From positions 1 through 42,345 of the forward strand of contig JAUYRJ010000024.1 in assembly GCA_030696845.1 (NCBI GenBank): a DNA stretch of 42,345 nt, written 5' to 3'. Position 1 is the stretch's first letter. Each line of letters opens with the position of its first letter. The notes under the pieces were generated by a model that worked only from the letters and a program-made list of their open reading frames with translations, made no database searches and was not told the origin of the DNA. Both the position numbers and the translations under genes were made by a program. This DNA is from Polynucleobacter sp. (lineage in GTDB: Bacteria > Pseudomonadota > Gammaproteobacteria > Burkholderiales > Burkholderiaceae). Below, piece after piece: positions 34,789-42,345 of the stretch.

Positions 34789-35610
34789 CTATTCAGTTTT
34801 AAACATAACATCGCGCGATGAAGGCATCAGGTGTTGCCCGCCATCAACGTAAATGGTGGTGCCGGTTATCGCATTAGACTCCGCTATGAATACGGCTGCT
34901 TTTGCGATATCTTCTGGCGTCGATGATCGCTTTAATGGCGTCATCATATGCGCTGTTTTAAAGCCCTCTTCGGTTTGTGGTCCTGAGGGTAAGGAAATTC
35001 CTGGCGCCAAGCCGACTACGCGCAAGTATGGAGCGAAATCCATTGCCATCATCTGCGTAGCACATTGCAATGCGCTCTTCGAAAGCGTATAGGAAAAATA
35101 ATCGGGATTTAGATTGATTAGTTTTTGGTCAAGCAGTTGAATAACCGCGGGTATGTTGGCGCGCTCTAAGCTCCGCTCTGTTTTGGTTTTTTGTTGTTGG
35201 TATAACAATTGCGCCAATACCACGGGAGCCACCAGATTAATTTTCATCATCTGCTGCAAAAAACCCGAATCCAAGACGCCAGACTCTGTGCCAGCTCGAT
35301 CATATTCAAATTGGGATGCACTGTTCACAATGCAATCTAAGGCGCCCATTTGGTCTTGGATTGACTTAAATAAGGCAATAATTTCGGCTTCAATTGCAAG
35401 GTCAGCACGAAATGATCTTGCCTGCTGACCCAAACCCTGAATTGCCACTACCGTCTCTTGAGCCTCTTTTTTAGATTGGCCATAATGTACGGCTACATCC
35501 CACCCCTGCCGCGCAAACTGCAAGGCAATTTCACGACCTAGACGTTTGGCAGCGCCTGTCACCAAAACGGACTTTGCGGTCTTCGATGGGGATATCGAAC
35601 TGGGTTTCAC
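34789..35610 (-). CDS. SDR with pteridine-reductase signature (PTR1/FolM-like)
   Basis: A 273-residue short-chain dehydrogenase. The N-terminal loop TGAAKRLG (18-25) fits the TGX3RXG motif of pteridine reductases. The active site is Asp161-Tyr174-Lys178 (SYTLSK), with Asp in place of the usual catalytic Ser at the same 13-residue spacing as Asp181-Tyr194-Lys198 in Leishmania PTR1. I therefore infer NADPH-dependent reduction of dihydrobiopterin/dihydrofolate-type pterins. A 12-nt gap to folB supports this. It diverges from midA over 24 nt. No signal peptide is seen. Confidence 0.85.
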   Translation of the reverse strand: MKPSSISPSKTAKSVLVTGAAKRLGREIALQFARQGWDVAVHYGQSKKEAQETVVAIQGLGQQARSFRADLAIEAEIIALFKSIQDQMGALDCIVNSASQFEYDRAGTESGVLDSGFLQQMMKINLVAPVVLAQLLYQQQKTKTERSLERANIPAVIQLLDQKLINLNPDYFSYTLSKSALQCATQMMAMDFAPYLRVVGLAPGISLPSGPQTEEGFKTAHMMTPLKRSSTPEDIAKAAVFIAESNAITGTTIYVDGGQHLMPSSRDVMFKTE

Positions 35611-35634
35611 TTTTTTCTCTTAGACTAGCGAGTT

Positions 35635-36816
35635 ATGGATATTACCTTGACCGACGCTGAAAAAGAGCACTCTTCTGCGCTTCTCAGTGAAATTGCCCAA
35701 GAAATCGCCTCTTGCGCGGGCTGGATTCCGTTCTCACGCTACATGGAAATGGCCCTATATCAGCCTGGTAAAGGCTATTACAGCGCTGGAGCCCATAAAT
35801 TAGGTGCCGGCGGGGACTTTACTACCGCCCCTGAAATCAGTCCTTTTTTTGGCATCACCATGACGAATACGATTCTGCCGATCTTGGAAGGCTTTCGGCA
35901 AAATGGGCTGCCTACGCGCATCTTGGAGTTTGGCGCTGGAACCGGCAAACTTGCCGAGTCCATCCTCAACCGTCTGCACGAGCTGGATTTTCCCTTAGAT
36001 CAGTACGACATCATTGAGATATCCCCTGATTTGGCACAACGTCAAGCTCATCATCTACAAGGGATGAGCGAACTGCGTGGCTGGGATACCAAGCTGAATT
36101 GGCTTAGCGCTCTACCAAATGCATTTCAAGGGGTGCTCATCGCCAATGAGGTGCTTGATGCTATCCCATGTGAGCTCATTATTTTTAAAGATGGGGTATG
36201 GCGCTGGCAAGGGATCACCATTGCAAATGGCTCCTTATCGTGGAAAACGGGTGCGGCCGTCAATCAAGAACTGCTACCCGACTATCTGCTGAGTAATGAC
36301 CTTTTTCCAGATGGGTATATCACTGAAATTCATCCCCAAGCTAACGCATGGATGTCCGCACTGTGCCAAGCAATAAATAGTGGCCTGATTATGGCGTTTG
36401 ACTATGGATTTCCAGACTCCGAGTATTACCATCCGCAGCGCCAGCAAGGCACGCTGATGGCACACCATCGGCATCACGCCATTCCTGATCCATTTCACCT
36501 GCCGGGTCTTTGTGATCTTACTAGCCATGTCGAATGGTCTTCGATTGCACAGAGCGCCTTGAATGGCGGTTCTAATGATATTTTCCTTTGCAATCAAGCC
36601 GCCTATCTCTTAGAGGCAGGCATCGGTGAACTGGTTTTAGAAAAAGCCGACCCCGCAAATCCCGATGTTTTTTTACCCATCTCTAACGCCCTGCAAAAAT
36701 TACTCTCCGAGGCCGAGATGGGAGAATTATTTAAGGTATTTGCCTGCTCGAAAAATTTATCAAATCGAGATTTGTCTGACTTACCTGGGCTTGGCGGTCG
36801 TAACCGATTAGGATAA
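35635..36816 (+). CDS. MidA/NDUFAF7-family SAM-dependent methyltransferase
   Basis: A 393-residue member of the DUF185/MidA family, bacterial relatives of NDUFAF7, the arginine methyltransferase that helps assemble complex I. The conserved start region has FSRYMEMALYQPGKGYYS, followed by GGDFTTAPEISPFFG, the SAM loop ILEFGAGTGKLAE, and VLIANEVLDAIPCELI. The C-terminal part holds QGTLMAHHRHHAIPDPF. It diverges from the pteridine reductase gene. Its substrate in bacteria is not established. The nearby NDUFA9-like gene gives a loose complex I theme. Confidence 0.9.
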   Translation: MDITLTDAEKEHSSALLSEIAQEIASCAGWIPFSRYMEMALYQPGKGYYSAGAHKLGAGGDFTTAPEISPFFGITMTNTILPILEGFRQNGLPTRILEFGAGTGKLAESILNRLHELDFPLDQYDIIEISPDLAQRQAHHLQGMSELRGWDTKLNWLSALPNAFQGVLIANEVLDAIPCELIIFKDGVWRWQGITIANGSLSWKTGAAVNQELLPDYLLSNDLFPDGYITEIHPQANAWMSALCQAINSGLIMAFDYGFPDSEYYHPQRQQGTLMAHHRHHAIPDPFHLPGLCDLTSHVEWSSIAQSALNGGSNDIFLCNQAAYLLEAGIGELVLEKADPANPDVFLPISNALQKLLSEAEMGELFKVFACSKNLSNRDLSDLPGLGGRNRLG

Positions 36817-36825
36817 TAAAGCCCT

Positions 36826-37950
36826 CTAAAGAGAGTCGCTAATCGCACTCAACCGGGCAGCGTCCATCGCAGCACGAATTCGCTCACCGTTTCCGCGCTC
36901 AGCCTCTGATAAGGTCTTTAGTACATCTTGATTTTTTATATTTAAAGCCGCCTGTAGCGCTTGCGAAATAGGGGTAGTAGCGAATTGTACGGTCTGCGCT
37001 AGCGCCACTAATTGCTCTGCCCGCTCGGGCTTGCGCCAAACATCTGCGCGATTAAACCAGGCGAGGATTGCTTCGGCACTTGAATTTGATTCCGTAATAA
37101 CACGCCTTAATGAAGAGAATAATTGGGCAAAATCACGCACTTCATTAGGCATGCGTACACATTGAGCCCACTCCCGAATCGCGCCCTCCGACAAATTGGC
37201 TGATATGATGGCACAGACCGCATTGATGCGGTCTGTAGTTTGTTTCAATAAATCAATCTGGGTAGCCAGCAGTCCCTTTTGATCGTCATTGCTTAAGAAA
37301 GGAATTAATGCGGCCGGCAAAATACGATCGCTTGCCCCAAGCTCCATTAATACCTCGAACATTCGTAACGGCTTACTTGAGCTCATTCCTCGACTCAGTT
37401 CTTGCCAGACGCGCTCTGGTGATAAGGCGCTCAACTCTCCCGAGGCCACGATTGCTTTTAATACTAATAAGGTTTCTGGAGCTATTGTAAATTCAGGGAA
37501 GCGTGCTGCAAACCGCGCTACACGCAGCAGTCGCAAGGGATCTTCAGCAAATGCTGCCGATACATGACGAAAGCGTTTCGCTTTGATGTCTTCCTGACCG
37601 CCGTAGGGGTCAATCACTGGCCCCACCAAAGAACCGACCTCATCTACACGCTGCGCCATGGCATTGATCGTAAGGTCGCGTCGCTGTAAATCCTGCTCCA
37701 AGGTAACCGAGGGGTCCGCATAAAAATGAAAGCCTTGGTATCCGGTTCCGGTTTTTCGCTCGGTACGCGCCAATGCATACTCGGCTTGCGTTTGAGGATG
37801 CAGAAAGACAGGGAAATCGCTTCCCACAGGACGAAATCCTAAGGCAATCATCTGCTCCGCTGTTGCGCCCACCACCACGTAATCCATGTCGTTGACTGGT
37901 ATGCCCATGAGAGCATCCCGAATTGCCCCACCAACGGCATAGATTTTCAA
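36826..37950 (-). CDS. cca: CCA-adding tRNA nucleotidyltransferase, lacking HD domain
   Basis: A 374-residue class II nucleotidyltransferase that builds or repairs the 3' CCA of tRNA. Catalytic parts are GGAIRD (7-12), DMD (21-23), [23 protein letters not shown] and [15 protein letters not shown]. The E. coli enzyme (412 residues) has a C-terminal HD phosphohydrolase domain. Here the region after about residue 225 contains no His-Asp pair, and the only histidines lie in the first half, so phosphatase/phosphodiesterase activity should be missing. It overlaps the NDUFA9-like gene by 4 nt. Confidence 0.92.
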   Translation of the reverse strand: MKIYAVGGAIRDALMGIPVNDMDYVVVGATAEQMIALGFRPVGSDFPVFLHPQTQAEYALARTERKTGTGYQGFHFYADPSVTLEQDLQRRDLTINAMAQRVDEVGSLVGPVIDPYGGQEDIKAKRFRHVSAAFAEDPLRLLRVARFAARFPEFTIAPETLLVLKAIVASGELSALSPERVWQELSRGMSSSKPLRMFEVLMELGASDRILPAALIPFLSNDDQKGLLATQIDLLKQTTDRINAVCAIISANLSEGAIREWAQCVRMPNEVRDFAQLFSSLRRVITESNSSAEAILAWFNRADVWRKPERAEQLVALAQTVQFATTPISQALQAALNIKNQDVLKTLSEAERGNGERIRAAMDAARLSAISDSL

Positions 37951-38858
37951 GCCAAGAGACTCCGAATCGACTGTCGCGAGATGCCAAACGTACTCACCAG
38001 ATCATCTGCCTGCGCAGGCGGCAAGACGTTTGGCAAGCGCATTGAGGCAATATTGTCGCGGGACATCAGTGTAGGGATCGGTAATAATTCAAACATCATG
38101 GCCTGTACGTAACCCACGAATGCCGGCATGGGAATCACACGGGTTGAGGTATGCGCTTTTTCTGCCGCAAAACGCACTAACTCTGCCATGCTCAATACAT
38201 CGGGACCCACTAAGGTATAGATTTGATGAATGGCTTGACGCATGTGCATCGAGGCAACAAAGGCGCTGGCTACGTCATTCACGCTGACCGGCTGAAAGAG
38301 TGCCTGCGCATTCGCCAGCGGAATCACCGGAAATACTTTTGCCAGGCTAGCAAACATATTAATAAACTGGTCTTCTTGCCCAAAAATGACGGACGGTCTA
38401 AAAATAGTCCAATCTAAATTGCTTGCTCGTACGGCTGCTTCGCCATCCCCCTTGCTGCGCTGATACATCGACGGCCCATGTGAGTCTGCGCCCAATGCGC
38501 TCATATGCAAATACCGTTTAATGCCGCTGGCTTGCATGGCTACGATAATTTTTTTGGGAAGCTCTACGTGAGCCTTCTCAAATACCTTACCGTATGGTTT
38601 AGCGGGTCGATCATGCAAAACGCCTACTAAATTGATGACCGTTCCCGATGGCTTCATTTGCGTGCATAAACGATTTAATGTTTGGGCATCATTTACGTCT
38701 GCGTCTATCAGGTGCAGGCTGGGTAACAAGCGCAAATCCCTTGCGGCAGCAAGATGGCGTGTTGGCATGAGAACAGAATGCCCTGCTTGCTGGAGTTTAC
38801 GCGCGATAACGCGCCCCACAAACCCATTGCCGCCAATTAATAAAACGTCGTATTTCAT
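37947..38858 (-). CDS. NDUFA9-like NAD(P)-binding atypical SDR
   Basis: A 303-residue atypical/extended SDR like the NDUFA9 accessory subunit of complex I. The NAD(P) loop is GGNGFVG (9-15), followed by [28 protein letters not shown] and [16 protein letters not shown]. In place of the YxxxK motif it has a YQRSKGDGE segment (Tyr and Lys present). A short hydrophobic patch near 245-255 could tether it to the membrane. It overlaps slt and cca by 4 nt each, forming an slt-NDUFA9-cca run. The bacterial function is unproven. Confidence 0.88.
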   Translation of the reverse strand: MKYDVLLIGGNGFVGRVIARKLQQAGHSVLMPTRHLAAARDLRLLPSLHLIDADVNDAQTLNRLCTQMKPSGTVINLVGVLHDRPAKPYGKVFEKAHVELPKKIIVAMQASGIKRYLHMSALGADSHGPSMYQRSKGDGEAAVRASNLDWTIFRPSVIFGQEDQFINMFASLAKVFPVIPLANAQALFQPVSVNDVASAFVASMHMRQAIHQIYTLVGPDVLSMAELVRFAAEKAHTSTRVIPMPAFVGYVQAMMFELLPIPTLMSRDNIASMRLPNVLPPAQADDLVSTFGISRQSIRSLLA

Positions 38859-40816
38859 GGTAACTCACTCTGGTTAGCTGCCTTGGGGGAAATCATTCCC
38901 AGACGCTGTTTTAATGAAATCGTTTGTCCGTGCATTACGCCAGAGTAATAGCTGGCGTTAGACAATACGTTTTTGACATAGGTGCGCGTCTCGTTAAAGG
39001 GAATGGTTTCAGCAAAAATAGCCCCCTCTACCGGCCCATTGAGGCGTTCACGCCACAACTTTGAACGGGACGGACCCGCGTTGTATGCTGCCGATGCCAA
39101 CACCCAAGACCCATCCAAATCGGTCAGAACCATGTTCAGATAATTACTGCCCAAGGTGAGGTTGGTATTAGTGTCTTTTAGTTTATCTTGGGTATAAGAC
39201 GTCATGCCAATCTTTTTCGCCACATACTTTGCTGTATTGGGCATAACTTGCATCAGGCCAGAAGCGCCTACCGAAGAGGAAGCATTCATAATAAATCGGG
39301 ACTCTTGACGAATAAGGCCATATGCCCAGGCTAAATTGAGGTCAATTTGACGCGCAATTGGTGCCAACTCATCGCGGTAGGGCGTTGGAAAGCGTAAGGT
39401 AAAGTCATGCTCGACTTTGGTTCGGTCTGCCGTATTAACCGCACGGTCATATAACTGAATCCGTTTGGCGTATTCTGCGGCGGCTAATAATTGCTTATCG
39501 CTCATGCCGCGCAACTCCCAATTCCATTCGCGATTACCTTCAAAACGTAAATTCATGGCATAAAAACGTTCACCCCGAATAAAGCCTTTGCGCTCCGCCA
39601 TTGGCTTAATATCCTGCTCGCCCACTTTGACGCGCGCTGGAATTTGCGATTTTTTTCCTAACTCTTCACGCGCTAACTGTCCATAAAAGTGAAATTGATC
39701 CTGAATAAGCTCGAACTGCTCTTTCCCTTTTGCATCTTGCCCAATCGCCTCTAGTGCCCTACCGTACCAATACGTCCAGGCTGGATCTTTTGCGCGCACC
39801 ACAGGGTTCATGCCCTCAATCGCCTCTTTTGCTAGTGGCCAATCTTGTGCTCGCAAGGCCGCACGCACTTTCCACTCTTGGCTCTCAACGGATAACAACT
39901 CATTAAAGCCCAGCTCTTGCTGTAAGCGATAAGCGTCATCCGCCCTAAGATCTTGCTTCTTGGCTAAAAATTGCCCTATTACACCCCATGCAGCCGCCTG
40001 ATTCTCTTTGCTATACCGCGAGGCATTTTGTGAGAAGTCCCGAAATGCTTTTATTGGATCGGCGCGCGCCGCTTTCACAATCTCACCAATCGGATCTTCG
40101 CCAGCAATGCGACGTGCCACTGTCTCAAGCCCGATTTCAGCTGCGCCACGACCATATGCTTTTGCTTCCGCTGTAGAAATTGCGCCCGCACTCAGCAGTT
40201 GCTGAATGAGCTCGGGACAAGACTGTCCATAATATTTCGGATCCAACATCACAAGACGGGCATCGTGCGCCGTTTTTGCTGCAAGCTCGCCTTGAGCTAA
40301 GCGGGATTGCAGAGCGTAGCATTTCACGGCAGTATCATCATCCAAAGCGAACTTAGGATATTCAGCATCAAAGGTACGCCAGTCTTTTCGCTTTCCTAGC
40401 ACCAACAACCAATCATTGCGCATTCGATCTGCAAGCGCAGTACCCTCATATTTACTCAGAAATGCCGTAACTTGACTATCAGCAGACGTATCCGCACGCG
40501 CTATACCACTGCCATCAAATAACTGGGGTTTAATTCTGAAGTACTCGACATAATCACCAAAAACATAATTGGGTAAGCTTGCCGCTAGCTGCTGTGCCCG
40601 TGCTGCATCATTTTTGCGGGCAGCATCGCGAAGCTCTAAAAAAGTTCGATCTGCCTCGGTTAGATCAATTGCTGTGGGTGATGGTTTTTTTGCCATCGCC
40701 AAACCACCAAGCGTGAGCATCGCAAGAATAAGTACTACACTTGCAAATCGGGTTTGCATGTTTTGTTGGCTATTCGGGCCTGCTTTAGCGCTTTGAATGT
40801 ATTTAAATGGCGTCAT
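38855..40816 (-). CDS. slt: soluble lytic murein transglycosylase
   Basis: A 653-residue Slt70-like enzyme that cleaves peptidoglycan to 1,6-anhydro products. A signal peptide spans about 20-42 (MQTRFASVVLILAMLTLGG, cleavage near AMA/KKP). The long helical superhelix precedes the C-terminal catalytic domain: AYGLIRQESRF, with catalytic Glu505, then SVGASGLMQVMP and LASAAYNAGPSR. The start at 40816 gives a longer n-region; Met20 (40759) is an alternative and neither has a strong ribosome-binding site. It overlaps the NDUFA9-like gene by 4 nt. Confidence 0.93.
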   Translation of the reverse strand: MTPFKYIQSAKAGPNSQQNMQTRFASVVLILAMLTLGGLAMAKKPSPTAIDLTEADRTFLELRDAARKNDAARAQQLAASLPNYVFGDYVEYFRIKPQLFDGSGIARADTSADSQVTAFLSKYEGTALADRMRNDWLLVLGKRKDWRTFDAEYPKFALDDDTAVKCYALQSRLAQGELAAKTAHDARLVMLDPKYYGQSCPELIQQLLSAGAISTAEAKAYGRGAAEIGLETVARRIAGEDPIGEIVKAARADPIKAFRDFSQNASRYSKENQAAAWGVIGQFLAKKQDLRADDAYRLQQELGFNELLSVESQEWKVRAALRAQDWPLAKEAIEGMNPVVRAKDPAWTYWYGRALEAIGQDAKGKEQFELIQDQFHFYGQLAREELGKKSQIPARVKVGEQDIKPMAERKGFIRGERFYAMNLRFEGNREWNWELRGMSDKQLLAAAEYAKRIQLYDRAVNTADRTKVEHDFTLRFPTPYRDELAPIARQIDLNLAWAYGLIRQESRFIMNASSSVGASGLMQVMPNTAKYVAKKIGMTSYTQDKLKDTNTNLTLGSNYLNMVLTDLDGSWVLASAAYNAGPSRSKLWRERLNGPVEGAIFAETIPFNETRTYVKNVLSNASYYSGVMHGQTISLKQRLGMISPKAANQSELP

Positions 40817-40869
40817 TCTTATAGTCTAACTTTGATTTGTTTTTTCATGAACGCCATTCTCGCTTGATA

Positions 40870-41520
40870 ATGCTAAATATGCCTAAGGTTGATTTAAAAA
40901 CCCTCCGAAACCGACTTTTAATGCAGCGTGAGGTATTTTCCCAGACGCCAGAGGGCATCTCATGCTTGGACTCCATTACCTCGCACCTCAGCCGCGCCCT
41001 GAGCACCGAACTGGCGCGCCTTGAATCGATTGCGCTGTATTGGCCGATTCGGGAAGAAATTGATCTGCGCGATACTTTACTAACTTGGGCGTCGGCATCC
41101 CCCCATCGTCACCTTGCTTTGCCTGTGACACGAGCTGATCGGCACCTGGATTTTTATGCGTGGGGCAATGGAGATCATCTGGTTCCAAATCAATATGGCA
41201 TCCCAGAGCCCGATCTCGGCCATACCAACAGTAAGCGTATTGAACCGGATTGCATTTTGATTCCATGCGTAGGGTGGTTGCTGGATCATAGCGCGCATCG
41301 CCCAAAACAGCGGGAGCACTTCTGGCGACTAGGTTATGGCGGCGGTTTTTTTGATAGAACACTGGCTCAGGTACGCCAACACAAACCAACCGTACTATGT
41401 ATTGGAGTCGGATTTGATTGGCAGGCACTTGATCCTGAGGAATGGCAACCGGCAGCCCATGATGAGCCCTTGGATGCCATGCTGACTGAATCCGGTTTAC
41501 ATCACCCCCAAAGAAACTAA
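40870..41520 (+). CDS. 5-formyltetrahydrofolate cyclo-ligase
   Basis: A 216-residue enzyme of the 5-FCL family (E. coli YgfA) that converts 5-formyl-THF to 5,10-methenyl-THF with ATP, recycling a folate storage form. The N-terminus has LRNRLLMQREV, then YWPIREEIDLRD and HLALPVTRADRHLDFYAW, and the ATP/substrate loop LGYGGGFFDRTL. The ATG at 40870 is preferred to a TTG at 40837, which would add an atypical leader; 40879 is also possible. It converges with metF, and the two stops overlap by 4 nt. Both act on one-carbon folates. Confidence 0.93.
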   Translation: MLNMPKVDLKTLRNRLLMQREVFSQTPEGISCLDSITSHLSRALSTELARLESIALYWPIREEIDLRDTLLTWASASPHRHLALPVTRADRHLDFYAWGNGDHLVPNQYGIPEPDLGHTNSKRIEPDCILIPCVGWLLDHSAHRPKQREHFWRLGYGGGFFDRTLAQVRQHKPTVLCIGVGFDWQALDPEEWQPAAHDEPLDAMLTESGLHHPQRN

Positions 41521-42345
41521 TTTGGACCCAAACTTAAGTTTTCGGCAATAGCCAATACGGCATCGGCTTGATTGAGGGAGTAGAAGTGCAATCCAGGAGC
41601 CCCCGCAACCAGCAACTGATCGCATAAATCCGTCACCACATCTTCGCCGAAGGATTTAATCGATGCCACGTCATCACCGAAGGACTGTAAGCGCAGGCGT
41701 ATCCAGCGAGGCACTTCGGCTCCGCAAGCATCTGAAAAACGCAGCAATTGACTACTATTGGTGATGGGCATAATGCCCGCAATAATCGGCTCGACTACGC
41801 CCAAGTCATAAGCCTCATCCACAAACCGGAAATACGCGTCTGTATTAAAAAAGTACTGGGTTACAGCGGAATTGGCTCCAGCCTTCATTTTTTCCACGAA
41901 GAACTGCAAATCGCTGGCTGGCGATTTTGCCTGAGGATGGGTCTCGGGATAAGCCGCCACATCAATGTGAAACCAGTCACCAGTTTCAGCACGAATAAAT
42001 TCTACCAATTGATTCGCATGCGAGAACTCACCATACTGACCCATGCCGGAAGGCAGGTCGCCGCGTAAGGCGACAATGCGACGGATACCAAGCTCACGAT
42101 ATTGATTGAGCATCGCACGCACACTGTCACGCGAACTGCCAACACAGGACAGGTGGGGAGCAACCGCTTCCCCGGCAGCATGAATCTCGCTCACAACCTG
42201 CAAAGTACCAGACTGCGTGGAGCCGCCGGCCCCAAATGTAACGGAATAGAACGCCGGCTTGAGTGAATCACTCAAGCGCTCACGCACAAGTCGTAATTTA
42301 TTTTCCCCTTCGGGTGTTTTAGGAGGGAAAAATTCGACGCTCAGT
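41517..42345 (-). CDS. metF: 5,10-methylenetetrahydrofolate reductase (5' end beyond window)
   Basis: A MetF-family FAD enzyme that reduces methylene-THF to methyl-THF for methionine synthase. The frame enters the window edge reading LSVEFFPPKTPEGENKLRL, so only the first few residues are missing. A GTG inside the frame at 42287 is not the start. Visible motifs are FYSVTFGAGGST, IVALRGDLP, HIDVAAYPETHPQAK, ITQYFFNTDAYFRF-like AVTQYFFNTDAY and PIIAGIMPI. At about 275 residues visible, the length is standard. It overlaps the 5-FCL gene by 4 nt, tail to tail. Confidence 0.94.
   Translation of the reverse strand, partial: LSVEFFPPKTPEGENKLRLVRERLSDSLKPAFYSVTFGAGGSTQSGTLQVVSEIHAAGEAVAPHLSCVGSSRDSVRAMLNQYRELGIRRIVALRGDLPSGMGQYGEFSHANQLVEFIRAETGDWFHIDVAAYPETHPQAKSPASDLQFFVEKMKAGANSAVTQYFFNTDAYFRFVDEAYDLGVVEPIIAGIMPITNSSQLLRFSDACGAEVPRWIRLRLQSFGDDVASIKSFGEDVVTDLCDQLLVAGAPGLHFYSLNQADAVLAIAENLSLGPN

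Overview
The window looks like core chromosome of a betaproteobacterium of the Burkholderiales, most likely a Polynucleobacter-type freshwater bacterium. The reasons are a moderate GC content, very short intergenic gaps, a methionine synthase split into two genes, a PhaM-type granule protein, a DUF1840 protein, and the gene orders birA-coaX-rfaE2 and folB-ttcA-glmU-glmS. The genus is inferred from family knowledge and gene order, not from a search. About 40 protein genes are supported. I saw no rRNA, tRNA, CRISPR array, insertion sequence or prophage.

Layout. 1-1969 (minus): VanZ-like membrane protein, thioredoxin-like [2Fe-2S] ferredoxin and an alpha/beta hydrolase cut by the window edge. 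2007-4094: birA and coaX (plus) meet rfaE2 (minus) tail to tail. 4112-10552: a divergent photo-oxidative and lipid-damage locus. An iron-sulfur (6-4) photolyase points left. A glutathione peroxidase points right and is followed by a flavoprotein, DUF1365, a cyclopropane-fatty-acid synthase-like methyltransferase and a short-chain dehydrogenase, all in overlapping reading frames. 10585-13604 (minus): argS, a SPOR protein and a DsbA-like protein. 13676-17802: DUF1840 and the two-part cobalamin-dependent methionine synthase. 17880-22092: PhaM, a metallo-beta-lactamase-fold hydrolase, DUF1289, an AcuI-like reductase, a small lipoprotein, a flavin reductase and a glutathione S-transferase.

22094-28009 (minus) is a complete tripartite RND drug-efflux operon in the order outer-membrane factor, adaptor, pump. 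Its first ribosome-binding site lies inside a perfect 12-bp stem-loop. 28010-30137 is the only gene-poor, accessory-looking stretch. It holds a stand-alone Ntn (penicillin acylase/bile-salt hydrolase type) amidase between two gaps of about 0.5 kb, and one gap carries what looks like a frameshifted gene remnant just after glmS. From 30138 on comes cell-envelope and cofactor core: glmS, glmU, ttcA, folB, a pteridine reductase-like SDR, midA, a CCA-adding enzyme with no visible HD domain, an NDUFA9-like protein, a soluble lytic transglycosylase, 5-formyl-THF cyclo-ligase and metF (cut by the window end).

How the parts work together. One-carbon metabolism recurs: FolB and a PTR1-like reductase make and reduce pterins, 5-FCL and MetF feed methyl-THF, and MetH uses it. 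The 4.1-10.6 kb locus combines DNA photorepair, peroxide removal and membrane-lipid modification, which fits a sunlit freshwater habitat. I regard that locus, the hairpin-masked start of the efflux operon and the amidase island as the places most likely to hold something undescribed.
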